DNA of 64,000 nt from positions 110,114-174,113 of the forward strand of contig JAGIAA010000003.1 of assembly GCA_017745115.1 (NCBI GenBank), given 5' to 3'. Shown here one piece after another: positions 15,577-26,474 of this stretch. The stretch comes from Sphingobium sp. (GTDB taxonomy: Bacteria > Pseudomonadota > Alphaproteobacteria > Sphingomonadales > Sphingomonadaceae). Numbering within the stretch: the first letter of the stretch is position 1; each line of letters begins with the position of its first letter. The notes under the pieces are model-generated. The model did not search any database and had not been told where the DNA came from. It saw only the letters and a list, made by a program, of their open reading frames with translations. The position numbers and the translations under genes were made by a program.

Positions 15577-17133
15577 CCCTTCGTCCTTATCGCGATTGCT
15601 ATTGCACACGGGGTGCACCCATCGACCATTTTTCGCGGCAGAAGAGCCGCCATTACGCTTAGTTTCGATGTGGTCGAGTACCTTGCCGTTCGGATGCAAC
15701 AGTCCGCCGCAAAGAGGGCATTTTTCTACATGAGACAAATCGCTGAGCGTGATCACCGTCTTTGTACGAGTTGCAAATTTACCGCCGGCACTGCCGAGAT
15801 TATTCAGTTCATCGGCTTCCGTTTCATCCCCCACCAAACGCTTATATTTTTCACCGAGCGACCGCCAAACCGCCCCTGTATCAGCGGATTCTTCGACGGC
15901 GCTCAACACATCATCAAACAGCTTAAGCATCTTATTACGTGTCCGCCCGCCTGTTCCCAAAAGGTGGGTTGGTGGCTTCATGATAACGGGATGCGCCATG
16001 ATGAGTGCTTCAAAACGCCCGCGTGCCTTACGAAAGCGGGGAAGCGCATTGCGCCTATCTAACTCGCGGAACCATGCGATCATATTTAATAGGGCTGCGG
16101 GCTGAAAAACGCCGGACGAATAGAAATACAGTGCCGGGTGGAGGCCAAATGAGCACCAGTCTGTTGATAGAATGCGCCCGACCTCTGCGCGTACGCGCTT
16201 CAAATAACGAATTGTATCTTCGCCCGTTTCGTCGTCGGGAAGAGTGTCACGGGTACTGTCGCCGCGGCTCGTGGAATCGGGAACCTTAAGTCCCGTAGAA
16301 AGGGCAACCAGGTCAAACGCTAGACGCACCGCTCCCATGCCATAATCCGCCCCCGCAAGCGGCAACTCCACTGTCTTCGATGGCGAGTTCAAACGAGGCT
16401 CGAAAAGGAGCGTGTGGATCTCACCGCCCAATTCCGGAACTTTTTCCCTCGCTTCGTCCGACCTGAAGTGCTGCCAATATTCGTGGCCAGCACCGCCACG
16501 CGGGATTGCACGTGTAGCCACTGAAAGAGCCGACCTTGGGGAACGGATAATCCTAACTTCCAAGTTGTCGATTTGCGTGCCTGCCTGATTGATGCGGATA
16601 AACGCTTCACCAGCCTGCTTAGGTGTCTTTCCTTTGATCCACTGCGCGTCTAACCCCTTCATTCGAATAAGAGGCAAGCGGGCGCTAAAATCAGCCCACG
16701 TTCCCGGCCCCTCCTTTATCAGCCGCTGCGTTTCTTGATGCATTGCGAGTTGATGTGGCGGTATGCCTTCTTTGAATTGCTTGCGAGATAGCTCGCCCGC
16801 GCCATAATCGTCGCGTACCCATGCGATGAGCGCGCTTAGTCGGTGCGCGCCATCGATCACAAAGATGTGTGGTCCGTTCTGCCAAAGAACCAATGACGGG
16901 ATGATGTCCTGCTCGGCGAAGGTCGTAATTAGCGAAAGCACTTGATCAGGTTTCCAGTTCGAAGTTTCGCGCTGGAAGTCCGGCTTTCGCAGCTGGTCGA
17001 AAATGATAGACGGCTCAAGATCAGAGATGCGTATTGTGCGCTCATCAACTTCAACGGGCGGGTATCCGCCAAGCAAATCGGCTCGCCCGATAAGTGCATC
17101 GAGATTCACGACATTTCGTTCGTTTCGGGCCAT
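15565..17133 (-). CDS. DUF262-HNH nuclease (transposon passenger)
   Basis: A 522-aa protein. The N-terminus is a DUF262 (ParB/Srx-like) domain with FQRETSNWKPDQVLSLI and the signature DGAHR (residues 94-98, a variant of DGQQR). The C-terminus is an HNH nuclease with a zinc knuckle CPLCGG (from 472), the catalytic LDHIETKRNGG (D487-H488) and HPVCNSNRD. DUF262 plus HNH-type domains are the architecture of GmrSD-like type IV restriction and other anti-phage proteins. That role is inferred here. ATG 17133 is preferred to 17166 because GGGGAGG lies 7 bp upstream. The gene lies entirely within the IS1595 element. Confidence 0.85.
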   Translation of the reverse strand: MARNERNVVNLDALIGRADLLGGYPPVEVDERTIRISDLEPSIIFDQLRKPDFQRETSNWKPDQVLSLITTFAEQDIIPSLVLWQNGPHIFVIDGAHRLSALIAWVRDDYGAGELSRKQFKEGIPPHQLAMHQETQRLIKEGPGTWADFSARLPLIRMKGLDAQWIKGKTPKQAGEAFIRINQAGTQIDNLEVRIIRSPRSALSVATRAIPRGGAGHEYWQHFRSDEAREKVPELGGEIHTLLFEPRLNSPSKTVELPLAGADYGMGAVRLAFDLVALSTGLKVPDSTSRGDSTRDTLPDDETGEDTIRYLKRVRAEVGRILSTDWCSFGLHPALYFYSSGVFQPAALLNMIAWFRELDRRNALPRFRKARGRFEALIMAHPVIMKPPTHLLGTGGRTRNKMLKLFDDVLSAVEESADTGAVWRSLGEKYKRLVGDETEADELNNLGSAGGKFATRTKTVITLSDLSHVEKCPLCGGLLHPNGKVLDHIETKRNGGSSAAKNGRWVHPVCNSNRDKDEGLVA

Positions 17134-17185
17134 GATATTTCCTCCCCAATCACCGAAGATGCTCATTTAGCACCCCCAATCGCGC

Positions 17186-17211
17186 TTGGGTACGGCAAAT
17201 ATAATAACGCC
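17186..17211 (-). repeat. Right terminal inverted repeat
   Basis: The reverse complement begins GGCGTTATTATATTTGCCG, matching the left repeat at 24 of 26 positions. Read outward on the plus strand it carries TATAAT facing the aconitase gene, but no convincing -35 box at 16-18 bp. Confidence 0.95.
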
Positions 17212-17219
17212 ATGCGCGA
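17212..17219. repeat. 8-bp target-site duplication (right)
   Basis: ATGCGCGA, an exact copy of 14430-14437, directly follows the right terminal repeat. Confidence 0.95.
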
Positions 17220-17514
17220 ATCGGAGACCGATTTGAACTATTTTTGTCCACTTCGGCGGGAGTGTGCATGCGAGCCAGCTATGAGGCCGGGAATTTGCTC
17301 CATTGCGGATGGAAATGATCGATAAGTTCCACCGCATCGCTCCTGATTTGCAAAGCAGCAAAGGCGAGGGTGCGCACCGTTGACAGCCCGAAGCCATGCG
17401 TTATGCGCAAAATCGGACCATGCTGGTGCAGCTGCGAAAAGAGATCCGCGCCCCTGGCGCCGCTTTTCGCGATCGGGCGCGAAAAGCCGCACATGATTTT
17501 GGGAGAATGACAAG
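17220..17514. other. Region upstream of acnA
   Basis: This stretch of about 295 bp lies between the insertion and aconitase. Before insertion it was continuous with the promoter region of the regulator at 13312, so it was a divergent intergenic region. A 71-codon minus-strand frame (17279-17494) exists but has no ribosome binding site or recognisable motif. The acnA promoter must lie here; I cannot place its boxes with confidence. Confidence 0.4.
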
Positions 17515-20193
<2,679 letters not shown>

Positions 20194-20236
20194 GAGAGCC
20201 GGCTGATCAAGCCCTCCTTTCAGCTCACAAAACACC

Positions 20237-20288
20237 GTCGTCCTGTTCGACGAGCCATGCGTCTCGCTCGAACAGGACGACCGGTTTT
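20237..20288 (+). terminator. Rho-independent terminator after acnA
   Basis: A perfect 14-bp stem, GTCGTCCTGTTCGA (20237-20250) with TCGAACAGGACGAC (20268-20281), is followed by CGG and TTTTT (20284-20288). It lies between convergent genes and ends aconitase transcription. The reverse direction lacks a clear T-run. Confidence 0.85.
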
Positions 20289-20312
20289 TGTTAGAGGGCT
20301 GCTGCCCGCTTC

Positions 20313-21134
20313 CTAGGCCTTCGGCTTCCTGAACCGCAGCGTCATCCGGTCGCTCTCGCCGATCGCACGATATTGCTCGCCGCCGCGCAGGCCCGGAAGC
20401 AGCGTCCAGACGCCGCCTGGATAATCGGCCTTGTCCTTCGGATTGGCGTTCACTTCAGAGGCGCCCTCGAAGACGAAACCGGCCTGCTCGGCGAGCTTCC
20501 TGATTGTCGAGACCTTCATGTAGCCACTGCTCTTCTCACGGTCGATGTCGGCGCTCTCTGGAAGCCGGTGATCCTCGATGCCAAGCACGCCGCCGGGCTT
20601 GAGCATGGCGTACATCTGCCGGAACGCTTCTTCTGCGTATGGGACGTTCTGGCGCTTGTAGCCCATCTGCCAGTTATGGACGTTGCGGAAGGTGAGGACG
20701 GCGTCGGCCGTCCCAGCGGGCACGACAGGATCGCTCGCCGCAATCGCCGGGAAGGCCGCGAGCTTGATGCTGCCATAAAGCGCCGGGTCTTTCGTCTGGA
20801 GCGCCTGCATGCCGCGCAGGTCATTGGGCCAGAAGTCGACAGCATAGAGCGTGCCCTTGCCCTTGAGATAGGGCGCGAGAATCTCGGTGTACCAGCCCGG
20901 TCCCGGCCAGACCTCGACGACCGTGTCGGTCGGCTTGACGCCGAAGAAGGCGAGGGTCTCGGCGGGATGCCGATACTGATCGCGCGCGACGTTGTTGGGG
21001 CTCCGCGTGGGCGCCGCCACCGCAGCCGTGAGGGCCGGGTTTTCGGCAGCGGGCGCCTGCAGGGGCGAGGCAATGATGCCGCCCGCCAGAAGCAACGCGG
21101 CAACGAGTGTCAAACGGGGTCGAACATAAGCCAT
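20313..21134 (-). CDS. Exported class I SAM-dependent methyltransferase-like protein
   Basis: A 273-aa protein with a clear signal peptide (VAALLLAGGIIASPLQAPAAE) followed by a Rossmann methyltransferase fold. Motif I is degenerate, VVEVWPGPGWYTEILAPYL, and later strands read AVDFWPND, AVLTFRNVHNWQ and LKPGGVLGIEDHRLP. Similar exported proteins occur in proteobacteria. A periplasmic location is puzzling because S-adenosylmethionine is cytosolic, so it may have lost or changed its chemistry. It stands alone on the minus strand, downstream of cpaF and convergent with acnA. Confidence 0.75.
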   Translation of the reverse strand: MAYVRPRLTLVAALLLAGGIIASPLQAPAAENPALTAAVAAPTRSPNNVARDQYRHPAETLAFFGVKPTDTVVEVWPGPGWYTEILAPYLKGKGTLYAVDFWPNDLRGMQALQTKDPALYGSIKLAAFPAIAASDPVVPAGTADAVLTFRNVHNWQMGYKRQNVPYAEEAFRQMYAMLKPGGVLGIEDHRLPESADIDREKSSGYMKVSTIRKLAEQAGFVFEGASEVNANPKDKADYPGGVWTLLPGLRGGEQYRAIGESDRMTLRFRKPKA

Positions 21135-21274
21135 GGCAGCATCTCCCCTTGTCCTTTGGATGTGGGGAGAAAATGACCCAAGAGCCGCCGGGGAGCAAGC
21201 GGCTGCACGGCAGGCCGCGGGAAAATCATGGATGTGAGAACTAACGCCCGTTGCCTTTCAGGCTGGGCGGTCGG

Positions 21275-22855
21275 TTAGAGGCAGGCCTCGAGCAGCGGCT
21301 GATCGAAGCCGAAGCTGCGGGCCTTCTCAAGCGTATAGGGGCGCAGGCCCGACGAGCGATATTCGCCGATGATCTTTCCGTCGGCGTCCTCGCTCAGATA
21401 TTCGAACTTGAACAGCTCCTGGGTGACGATCACGTCGCCTTCCATGCCGATCACTTCGGTGACGTTGGTCACGCGACGCGAGCCGTCGCGAAGGCGCTTG
21501 ATCTGGACGATGAGATCGACCGAGTCCGCGATCTGCTTCGAGATGGCTTCCTTCGGGATCTTGATGTCGCCCATCAGGATCATGTTCTCCATACGGCCCA
21601 GGCACTCGCGCGGCGAGTTGGCGTGGAGCGTACACATGGAGCCATCGTGGCCTGTGTTCATGGCCGCGAGCAGATCGAAGCACTCGGCGCCACGAATTTC
21701 GCCCAGGATGATGCGGTCAGGACGCATACGCAGGGCGTTCTTCACGAGGTCGCCGATCGTGATGGCGCCCTGGCCTTCGAGGTTAGCCGGCCGGGTTTCG
21801 AGCGGCAGCCAGTGCGGCTGTTGCAGACGAAGTTCGGCCGCGTCTTCGATGGTCAGCACACGCTCGCCCGGGTCGATCATCTTGGAGAGGGCATTGAGCA
21901 TCGTCGTCTTGCCCGAACCGGTACCGCCCGAGATGACGACGTTGAAACGGCAAGCGCCCGCAATCTTGAGGGCGGTGCACATCTTCTGGCTCATCGCGCC
22001 CCATTGGGCGAGCATGTCCAGCGTGATCGGCTTGGCCGAGAATTTACGAATCGAGATCGCGGTGCCACGGAGCGAGAGCGGCGGCACGATCACGTTCACA
22101 CGTGAGCCGTCGGGCAGGCGGGCGTCGGCGAGTGGTGTGGTCTGGTCGACGCGGCGGCCGACCTGGTTCACGATGCGCTGCGCGATCTGGAAGAGATGCT
22201 CCTCGTCGCGGAAATGAATGGGCGCGATCGTGAGCTTGCCCTTCTTTTCCACATAGGTCTGCTCGGGACCGTTGACCATGATATCGCTGATATCCGGGTC
22301 GGCCAGAAGCTCTTCGAGCGGTCCGAAGCCGAGCAGTTCGTCGACAAGCACCTTCTCGAGTGCAAATTGTTCGCGGCGGTTCAGCGTGAGCTTGAGCTCG
22401 GCCAGAACCTCCATGATGATCGGCCGGAATTCCTCTGCCAGCTCATCCTTGCTGAGCGTTGCGGCGGCTTCCGGATCGACGCGCTCAAGCAGGCGCGGCA
22501 GCACCTGCTCCTTGATCTTGTGGACGCTGGCCTCGAAGCCTTGGGTCTGCTCGCCGCCGCCATGCTCGGCGTTCATGCGGTCCTGCAGGCGCTGCATGGC
22601 CTCCGCATTGGCGCCGGCATTGGACGTCGAGGGCGGTGCCGGTGCTACCGACGGCCCGGGGCCGGTCACGGCTTCGGGCGTCACGGGCGGGAACTGGCTG
22701 GCGTTGGAGAGTTGCTGGGGATCGGCAGGCGCGGCAGCCGCTTCAGACTGGGCGCTCTGTCCCGGCGTTGTCGAGCCGAACGGGGCATGCATCGGGCGCG
22801 CTACGCCGAAGGAAGCCTTGCCTCCAGGTCCGCTTTTTCGTCCAAATGCACTCAT
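21275..22855 (-). CDS. cpaF: CpaF/TadA-type secretion ATPase
   Basis: A 526-aa ATPase of the type II/IV secretion family that powers Tad/Flp pilus assembly. A proline/glutamine/alanine-rich N-terminus of about 100 residues precedes the N-domain and the RecA-like core. Visible motifs are Walker A GGTGSGKTTMLNAL, RTIEDAAELRLQQPHW-type Asp box and LRMRPDRIILGEIRGAE (Walker B/His region). The genes that usually accompany it (cpaE, tadB, tadC) are absent on both sides, so it is an orphan or the cluster end lies elsewhere. Upstream it shares a 23-bp motif with the next gene's promoter (22925-22947), possibly a cell-cycle-type control site. Confidence 0.9.
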   Translation of the reverse strand: MSAFGRKSGPGGKASFGVARPMHAPFGSTTPGQSAQSEAAAAPADPQQLSNASQFPPVTPEAVTGPGPSVAPAPPSTSNAGANAEAMQRLQDRMNAEHGGGEQTQGFEASVHKIKEQVLPRLLERVDPEAAATLSKDELAEEFRPIIMEVLAELKLTLNRREQFALEKVLVDELLGFGPLEELLADPDISDIMVNGPEQTYVEKKGKLTIAPIHFRDEEHLFQIAQRIVNQVGRRVDQTTPLADARLPDGSRVNVIVPPLSLRGTAISIRKFSAKPITLDMLAQWGAMSQKMCTALKIAGACRFNVVISGGTGSGKTTMLNALSKMIDPGERVLTIEDAAELRLQQPHWLPLETRPANLEGQGAITIGDLVKNALRMRPDRIILGEIRGAECFDLLAAMNTGHDGSMCTLHANSPRECLGRMENMILMGDIKIPKEAISKQIADSVDLIVQIKRLRDGSRRVTNVTEVIGMEGDVIVTQELFKFEYLSEDADGKIIGEYRSSGLRPYTLEKARSFGFDQPLLEACL

Positions 22856-22924
22856 AATTCGTTCCGGCCCCAGCGCTGCCTGATGCGGACGCTCTTCCCG
22901 TCCAACGCGCAGGATACGGGCGCA

Positions 22925-22947
22925 AGCTTTGATAAATTGCTAACCAA
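22925..22947 (-). promoter_or_regulatory. Repeated promoter element upstream of cpaF
   Basis: A 23-bp sequence, AGCTTTGATAAATTGCTAAC followed by CAA, recurs with one change at 23691-23713, 67 to 70 bp upstream of the respective minus-strand start codons. On the coding strand it reads TTAG-N7-TCAA, a degenerate form of the CtrA motif TTAA-N7-TTAA. Confidence 0.5.
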
Positions 22948-22994
22948 GCGGAGAAAGGCTGTTTTTCTGAAAGGTGTTTTTGGGCGTAGACCAG

Positions 22995-23624
22995 TCACTT
23001 CGCGTCGTTCGGCGAACCGTCTGGCTTGGCGAGATTCACGAAGCGCGGGTCGGTGTGCATGATCCGCGACACCATGCGAGCGAAGCGCAGGAAGCGGGCG
23101 CCCTGAGGCGAAACGATGGCCCGCCCATCGCGCAGCTCGATATTGCCGGACTTCAGTTGCTCGTCATAGCGGCGGCCGATCTGGTCCATGCCGACGACAT
23201 AATCGTCGATGAAGAGCTGGCGCGCGTCGGCTTGCGACAGGCCGCGCGGGCCGGCCGCCTCCATGCGTGCGAGCAGGAAGACGGAGATCGAGCGGTCGAG
23301 CGTCACCGGGATCACGGTCAGAAAGCAGAGATTGAAAGCGAGCGACATGCTGGTCGCGGCGAGGATCAGCGTCCAGTCCAGCGAGCGCCACCAGCGGTGT
23401 GCCAGCACGCCGCTTGCGCCCGCCAGAATAGCGCCGGCTACGAAAGCCAGCTCTATACCGCGATAGAAGAGAATCGTCTGACCGCCGAACAACGGTGTCA
23501 GGAACAGCGCGCAATAGATCGCGAGGCCAAGAACCACCGACCCGCCGAGATAGGCGAGAGTCAGGATCAGCTTCTTCCATTGTGAAGCTGCTGCAGCTTT
23601 TTGCCCGCCTTGAATCGCGTTCAT
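22995..23624 (-). CDS. Small polytopic membrane protein, unknown
   Basis: A 209-aa protein I do not recognise. It shows hydrophobic segments at about residues 20-45 (LILTLAYLGGSVVLGLAIYCAL), 50-72 (GIELAFVAGAILAGASGVLA) and 82-105 (WTLILAATSMSLAFNLCFLTVI), followed by a soluble C-terminal half with QADARQLFIDDYVVGMDQIGRR. It lies between cpaF and the polytopic protein gene at 23832 and carries the same upstream 23-bp element as cpaF, suggesting co-regulation with it. An envelope or pilus-related role is only an inference. Confidence 0.7.
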   Translation of the reverse strand: MNAIQGGQKAAAASQWKKLILTLAYLGGSVVLGLAIYCALFLTPLFGGQTILFYRGIELAFVAGAILAGASGVLAHRWWRSLDWTLILAATSMSLAFNLCFLTVIPVTLDRSISVFLLARMEAAGPRGLSQADARQLFIDDYVVGMDQIGRRYDEQLKSGNIELRDGRAIVSPQGARFLRFARMVSRIMHTDPRFVNLAKPDGSPNDAK

Positions 23625-23690
23625 GAGTTCAGTCCGGTCCCTCGACCTCGGCTCGATGGCCGATCGGTCACGCGCGCACCATGACGAGGG

Positions 23691-23713
23691 AGCTTTGACA
23701 AATTGCTAACCAA
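23691..23713 (-). promoter_or_regulatory. Repeated promoter element upstream of membrane protein gene
   Basis: A second copy of the element at 22925-22947, 22 of 23 bases identical (AGCTTTGACAAATTGCTAAC, then CAA). It is positioned 67 bp upstream of the ATG at 23624. On the coding strand it again gives TTAG-N7-TCAA. Confidence 0.5.
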
Positions 23714-23779
23714 ATTAGGTTGCGGTTACGCGGCGCTTTCGATTGTTCCTTGGCACAGGCAAAAAGGGCCAAGCGCTTC

Positions 23780-23799
23780 TTAACCACGGCATCGTAGAC
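23780..23799 (+). promoter_or_regulatory. TTAACCACGG promoter element
   Basis: TTAACCACGGCATCGTAGAC lies 52 bp before the start at 23832. A similar TTAACCACGGGCTGGTAGC lies 50 bp before the start at 25647. The shared TTAACCACGG and GTAG, at the same distance from two neighbouring plus-strand genes, suggest a common promoter or activator half-site. Confidence 0.45.
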
Positions 23800-23831
23800 A
23801 CGCGGATGCGAATCCGGGAGACGCTCGACCA

Positions 23832-25565
23832 ATGGACCCTTCAGATGCGCCATCGACGGTGACCCGGCGGAGACTGCTCGGCGTCAACGGGTGGCTGGCC
23901 ATTGTGCTGCTTGTTCCCTTCATCTGGGCGGCGACGATGCGAGGCGATGCCTTCCCGCTCTATCTGTTCCAGACGCAGGACATGCCCGTCATCGGCGGTC
24001 TCATTGCTCTGCTGCTGCTGACCGATCGCTGGTCGCCACGCTGGAGGCTGCCGTTCGCGCGACCCACCGTCTGGCATGTACTGGCGGGCGGCATCGCGAT
24101 GGCGCTGCTGCTCTGGGGGGGCTGCTACGCGCTACTCGGCAATTATCCGCTCTCGCGCGATGAGCATATGGTCGTGTTCGACATGGGCGTTTTCGCCCAT
24201 GGCCATCTCGCCGAGCCGATGGCGGCGCAATGGCGCCCGTTCGCCGTCGATCTCGTGCCGGCCTTTCTGTTGCAGGAGAACATGCCGGCGGGGCTCGTCT
24301 CCGACTATCTGCCAGGCAATTCGGCGCTCCGCCTGCTCTTTTCCTTTGTCGCCGATCCGGCGCTGATGAATCCGCTGCTTGTCCTGTGTGGCGGGCTGGC
24401 GTTGCTCGATATTGCCCGGCGCCTGTTTGGAGACGATCCGCGGGCAATCTGGGTCGCGTTGCTCACCTACGCCTTGTCCGCGCAGGTCGCCGTCAATGCC
24501 ATGCTTCCTTATGCTATGACGGCGCATATGGCGCTAAACCTGCTGTGGCTCGCGGCTTTCCTGCGCGGCCGCTGGTGGCATGTCGCGGCGATCCTCTTCG
24601 GCCTGATTGCGACTGGCCTTCATCAGATCGTCTTTCATCCCTTGTTCGTTGCGCCCTTCCTGTTGTGGCGCCTGCGCGAGGGCCATTGGCGGCTGGTTTT
24701 GGCCTACAGCGCGGCCTATGCGGCGATCTGCGGCTGGTGGATCACCTATCCGATGCTGGCGTCGATGCAGGCAGGGGCCGGCACCCTCGGCGGCGCACCG
24801 CACAGCTTCTTTGCCGATCGCGTCCTGCCGTTGCTGCTCGATCGCGATCCGATGACGCTGCCCCTGATGACGCTCAATCTGCTGCGGTTCGTGGCATGGC
24901 AAAATCTGGCGTTGCTGCCGCTTGTCGCCTTCGCCGCGCCGCTCGCGCTCAACACGCGCAGTATCGTTGCGCCGATGTTCTGGGGCGCGCTGGGCGCTAC
25001 CCTCTTCTTCGGCTTCATCCTGCCTTATCAGGGTCATGGCTGGGGATATCGCTATCTCCACCCTTATCTCGGCAGCATCGTGCTGCTCGCGGCCTTTGGC
25101 TATCGCCGGCTGGCCGCCATGAAAGGCCGGGCGGCTGACGCCATGGTCGTCCTGCTTAGCGCCGCCACGCTCTTCGGGTCGATGCCTTATCTCATCGATC
25201 GCACGCGCGCCTTCTTCTCGCCGCATCGTGCGCTAGAGCAATTCATCGCGCATCAGCAGGGCGATTTCGTGCTGGTAGATACCGAGCGCATGGTGCAAAC
25301 GACCGACGGTTCATGGGCGCGAGAGGCCGTCGATCAGGTCCGCAACCTGCCCGACTTGTCGAATCGGCCCTTGCGTTTCTCCAGCCGTGCCATGTCCCAG
25401 GCGAGGCTCGCGGAACTCTGCCGCCGCGGCACCGTCACGCCGATCACGCGCGCCGACATGCGGCGCATTGGATTTGCGTCCAATGCCGCGCCGGCACCCC
25501 GTTTCGACGCCATGATCGAGACGACGCGCCGCGCTCGTCCGCATTGTTTCCGCGGGGCGGATTGA
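23832..25565 (+). CDS. Polytopic membrane protein, GT-C glycosyltransferase-like
   Basis: A 577-aa integral membrane protein with about ten or more hydrophobic segments. After the second segment it has LLGNYPLSRDEHMVVFD, resembling the acidic DE motif in the first loop of GT-C (PMT/ArnT-like) glycosyltransferases, which use lipid-linked sugars. Aromatic-rich loops (HQIVFHPLFVAPFLLWRL, YQGHGWGYRYLHPYLG) support a carbohydrate-handling enzyme. A soluble C-terminal domain of about 130 residues follows. It is next to a 2OG-Fe(II) oxygenase and opposite GT2/GtrA genes, i.e. a surface-glycan cluster. The substrate is unknown. Confidence 0.6.
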   Translation: MDPSDAPSTVTRRRLLGVNGWLAIVLLVPFIWAATMRGDAFPLYLFQTQDMPVIGGLIALLLLTDRWSPRWRLPFARPTVWHVLAGGIAMALLLWGGCYALLGNYPLSRDEHMVVFDMGVFAHGHLAEPMAAQWRPFAVDLVPAFLLQENMPAGLVSDYLPGNSALRLLFSFVADPALMNPLLVLCGGLALLDIARRLFGDDPRAIWVALLTYALSAQVAVNAMLPYAMTAHMALNLLWLAAFLRGRWWHVAAILFGLIATGLHQIVFHPLFVAPFLLWRLREGHWRLVLAYSAAYAAICGWWITYPMLASMQAGAGTLGGAPHSFFADRVLPLLLDRDPMTLPLMTLNLLRFVAWQNLALLPLVAFAAPLALNTRSIVAPMFWGALGATLFFGFILPYQGHGWGYRYLHPYLGSIVLLAAFGYRRLAAMKGRAADAMVVLLSAATLFGSMPYLIDRTRAFFSPHRALEQFIAHQQGDFVLVDTERMVQTTDGSWAREAVDQVRNLPDLSNRPLRFSSRAMSQARLAELCRRGTVTPITRADMRRIGFASNAAPAPRFDAMIETTRRARPHCFRGAD

Positions 25566-25596
25566 GTTGCGACCGACACGCCTTCGCAAGACCTTG

Positions 25597-25615
25597 TTAA
25601 CCACGGGCTGGTAGC
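25597..25615 (+). promoter_or_regulatory. TTAACCACGG promoter element (second)
   Basis: TTAACCACGGGCTGGTAGC lies 50 bp before the TTG start at 25647, matching the element at 23780-23799 in core sequence and spacing. Confidence 0.45.
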
Positions 25616-25646
25616 GCTTTTCGCAGGACCAGTACGGGGTGCGTAG

Positions 25647-26465
25647 TTGACTGACCGCAAAGCCATTGCCGACCTGATCGTCGCTCGGCTCGAGCCGCAG
25701 ATCGACGCGATCATCGCTGACTATCGGACGCCCGGTCAAATTCCCTCCTGCCAGATCGCCGACCTGCTGCCGATTGAGCTGGCGGAAGCGATCCACGCGC
25801 GTTTTCCGACCTCGGACCGCATGATCCTCAAGCGGTCGATCAAGGAAAACAAGCATATCGCCGCGCAGATGGACGCCTATAACCCGCTGCTTGAGGAGGC
25901 CGTCTATGCCTTCCAAGATCCGCGCGTTGTCGCGTTGATCGGTCGAATTACAGGCCTCATCACGCTGGAGCCCGACGTCGATCTGTATGCGGGCGGCATC
26001 AGCGCCATGTCGAAGGGCGCCTATCTGCGCCCGCATCTTGATAATTCGCACGACAAACGCCGCGAGCGCTATCGTGTGCTCAATCTTCTCTATTATGTGA
26101 CACCGGGGTGGCTGGCCGACTTTGGCGGCTCACTGCAGCTCTGGGACGATGGGCCGCGTGGCAAGCCGCGCACCTTCCCGAGCCTGTTCAACAGCCTCGT
26201 CATCATGCTCACCAACAAGGCTTCATGGCATTCGGTCAACGAGGTGCGTCACGACGGCCGGCGCTGCTGCGTCTCCAACTATTATTTCTCGCGCACGTCG
26301 CCCGAGGAGACCGATTATTTCCACGCAACGTCCTTCCGCGGCGAGCCGGGCCAAGTCTCGGCTGATCTTGTGATGCGCGCCGACAATGCCCTGCGTACCG
26401 CGGCGCTCAAGGTGCTCGGCGACAAGGTCTGGACAAATCCGCACGTCTATCGGCGGGAGGGCTGA
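25647..26465 (+). CDS. 2-oxoglutarate/Fe(II)-dependent oxygenase
   Basis: A 272-aa double-stranded beta-helix oxygenase. The iron ligands are readable: HxD in RPHLDNSHD (H130, D132) and the distal histidine in SWHSVNEV (H195), with the 2-oxoglutarate arginine in GRRCCVSNYYF (about R206). Family members of this type hydroxylate sugars, lipids or proteins of the cell surface. The frame opens after an in-frame TAG at 25644, so the TTG at 25647 is the first possible start. It lies 3' of the GT-C-like gene and ends 10 bp from the convergent GtrA gene, suggesting glycan modification. Confidence 0.85.
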   Translation: MTDRKAIADLIVARLEPQIDAIIADYRTPGQIPSCQIADLLPIELAEAIHARFPTSDRMILKRSIKENKHIAAQMDAYNPLLEEAVYAFQDPRVVALIGRITGLITLEPDVDLYAGGISAMSKGAYLRPHLDNSHDKRRERYRVLNLLYYVTPGWLADFGGSLQLWDDGPRGKPRTFPSLFNSLVIMLTNKASWHSVNEVRHDGRRCCVSNYYFSRTSPEETDYFHATSFRGEPGQVSADLVMRADNALRTAALKVLGDKVWTNPHVYRREG

Positions 26466-26474
26466 GGCGCCGTC

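Larger units (their letters stand above)
14438..17211. mobile_element. IS1595-family element carrying a DUF262-HNH gene
   Basis: A complete 2774-bp element. Terminal inverted repeats of 26 bp (14438-14463 and 17186-17211) match at 24 positions and begin GGCGTTATTATA. An 8-bp target duplication, ATGCGCGA, flanks both ends. Inside are an IS1595-type transposase (14501-15415), a 53-aa ORF coupled to it by TGATG, and a convergent 522-aa DUF262-HNH protein (15565-17133). The last gene is a passenger not needed for transposition. All internal genes are intact and the ends are crisp, so the insertion looks recent. It sits between the regulator gene (13312-14394) and aconitase. Confidence 0.95.

Noticed and set aside
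17279..17494. 71-codon minus-strand frame upstream of acnA
   Set aside because: Reads fairly protein-like (LRITHGFGLSTVRTLAFAAL) but has no ribosome binding site, no known motif and overlaps the acnA promoter region. Left out as unproven.
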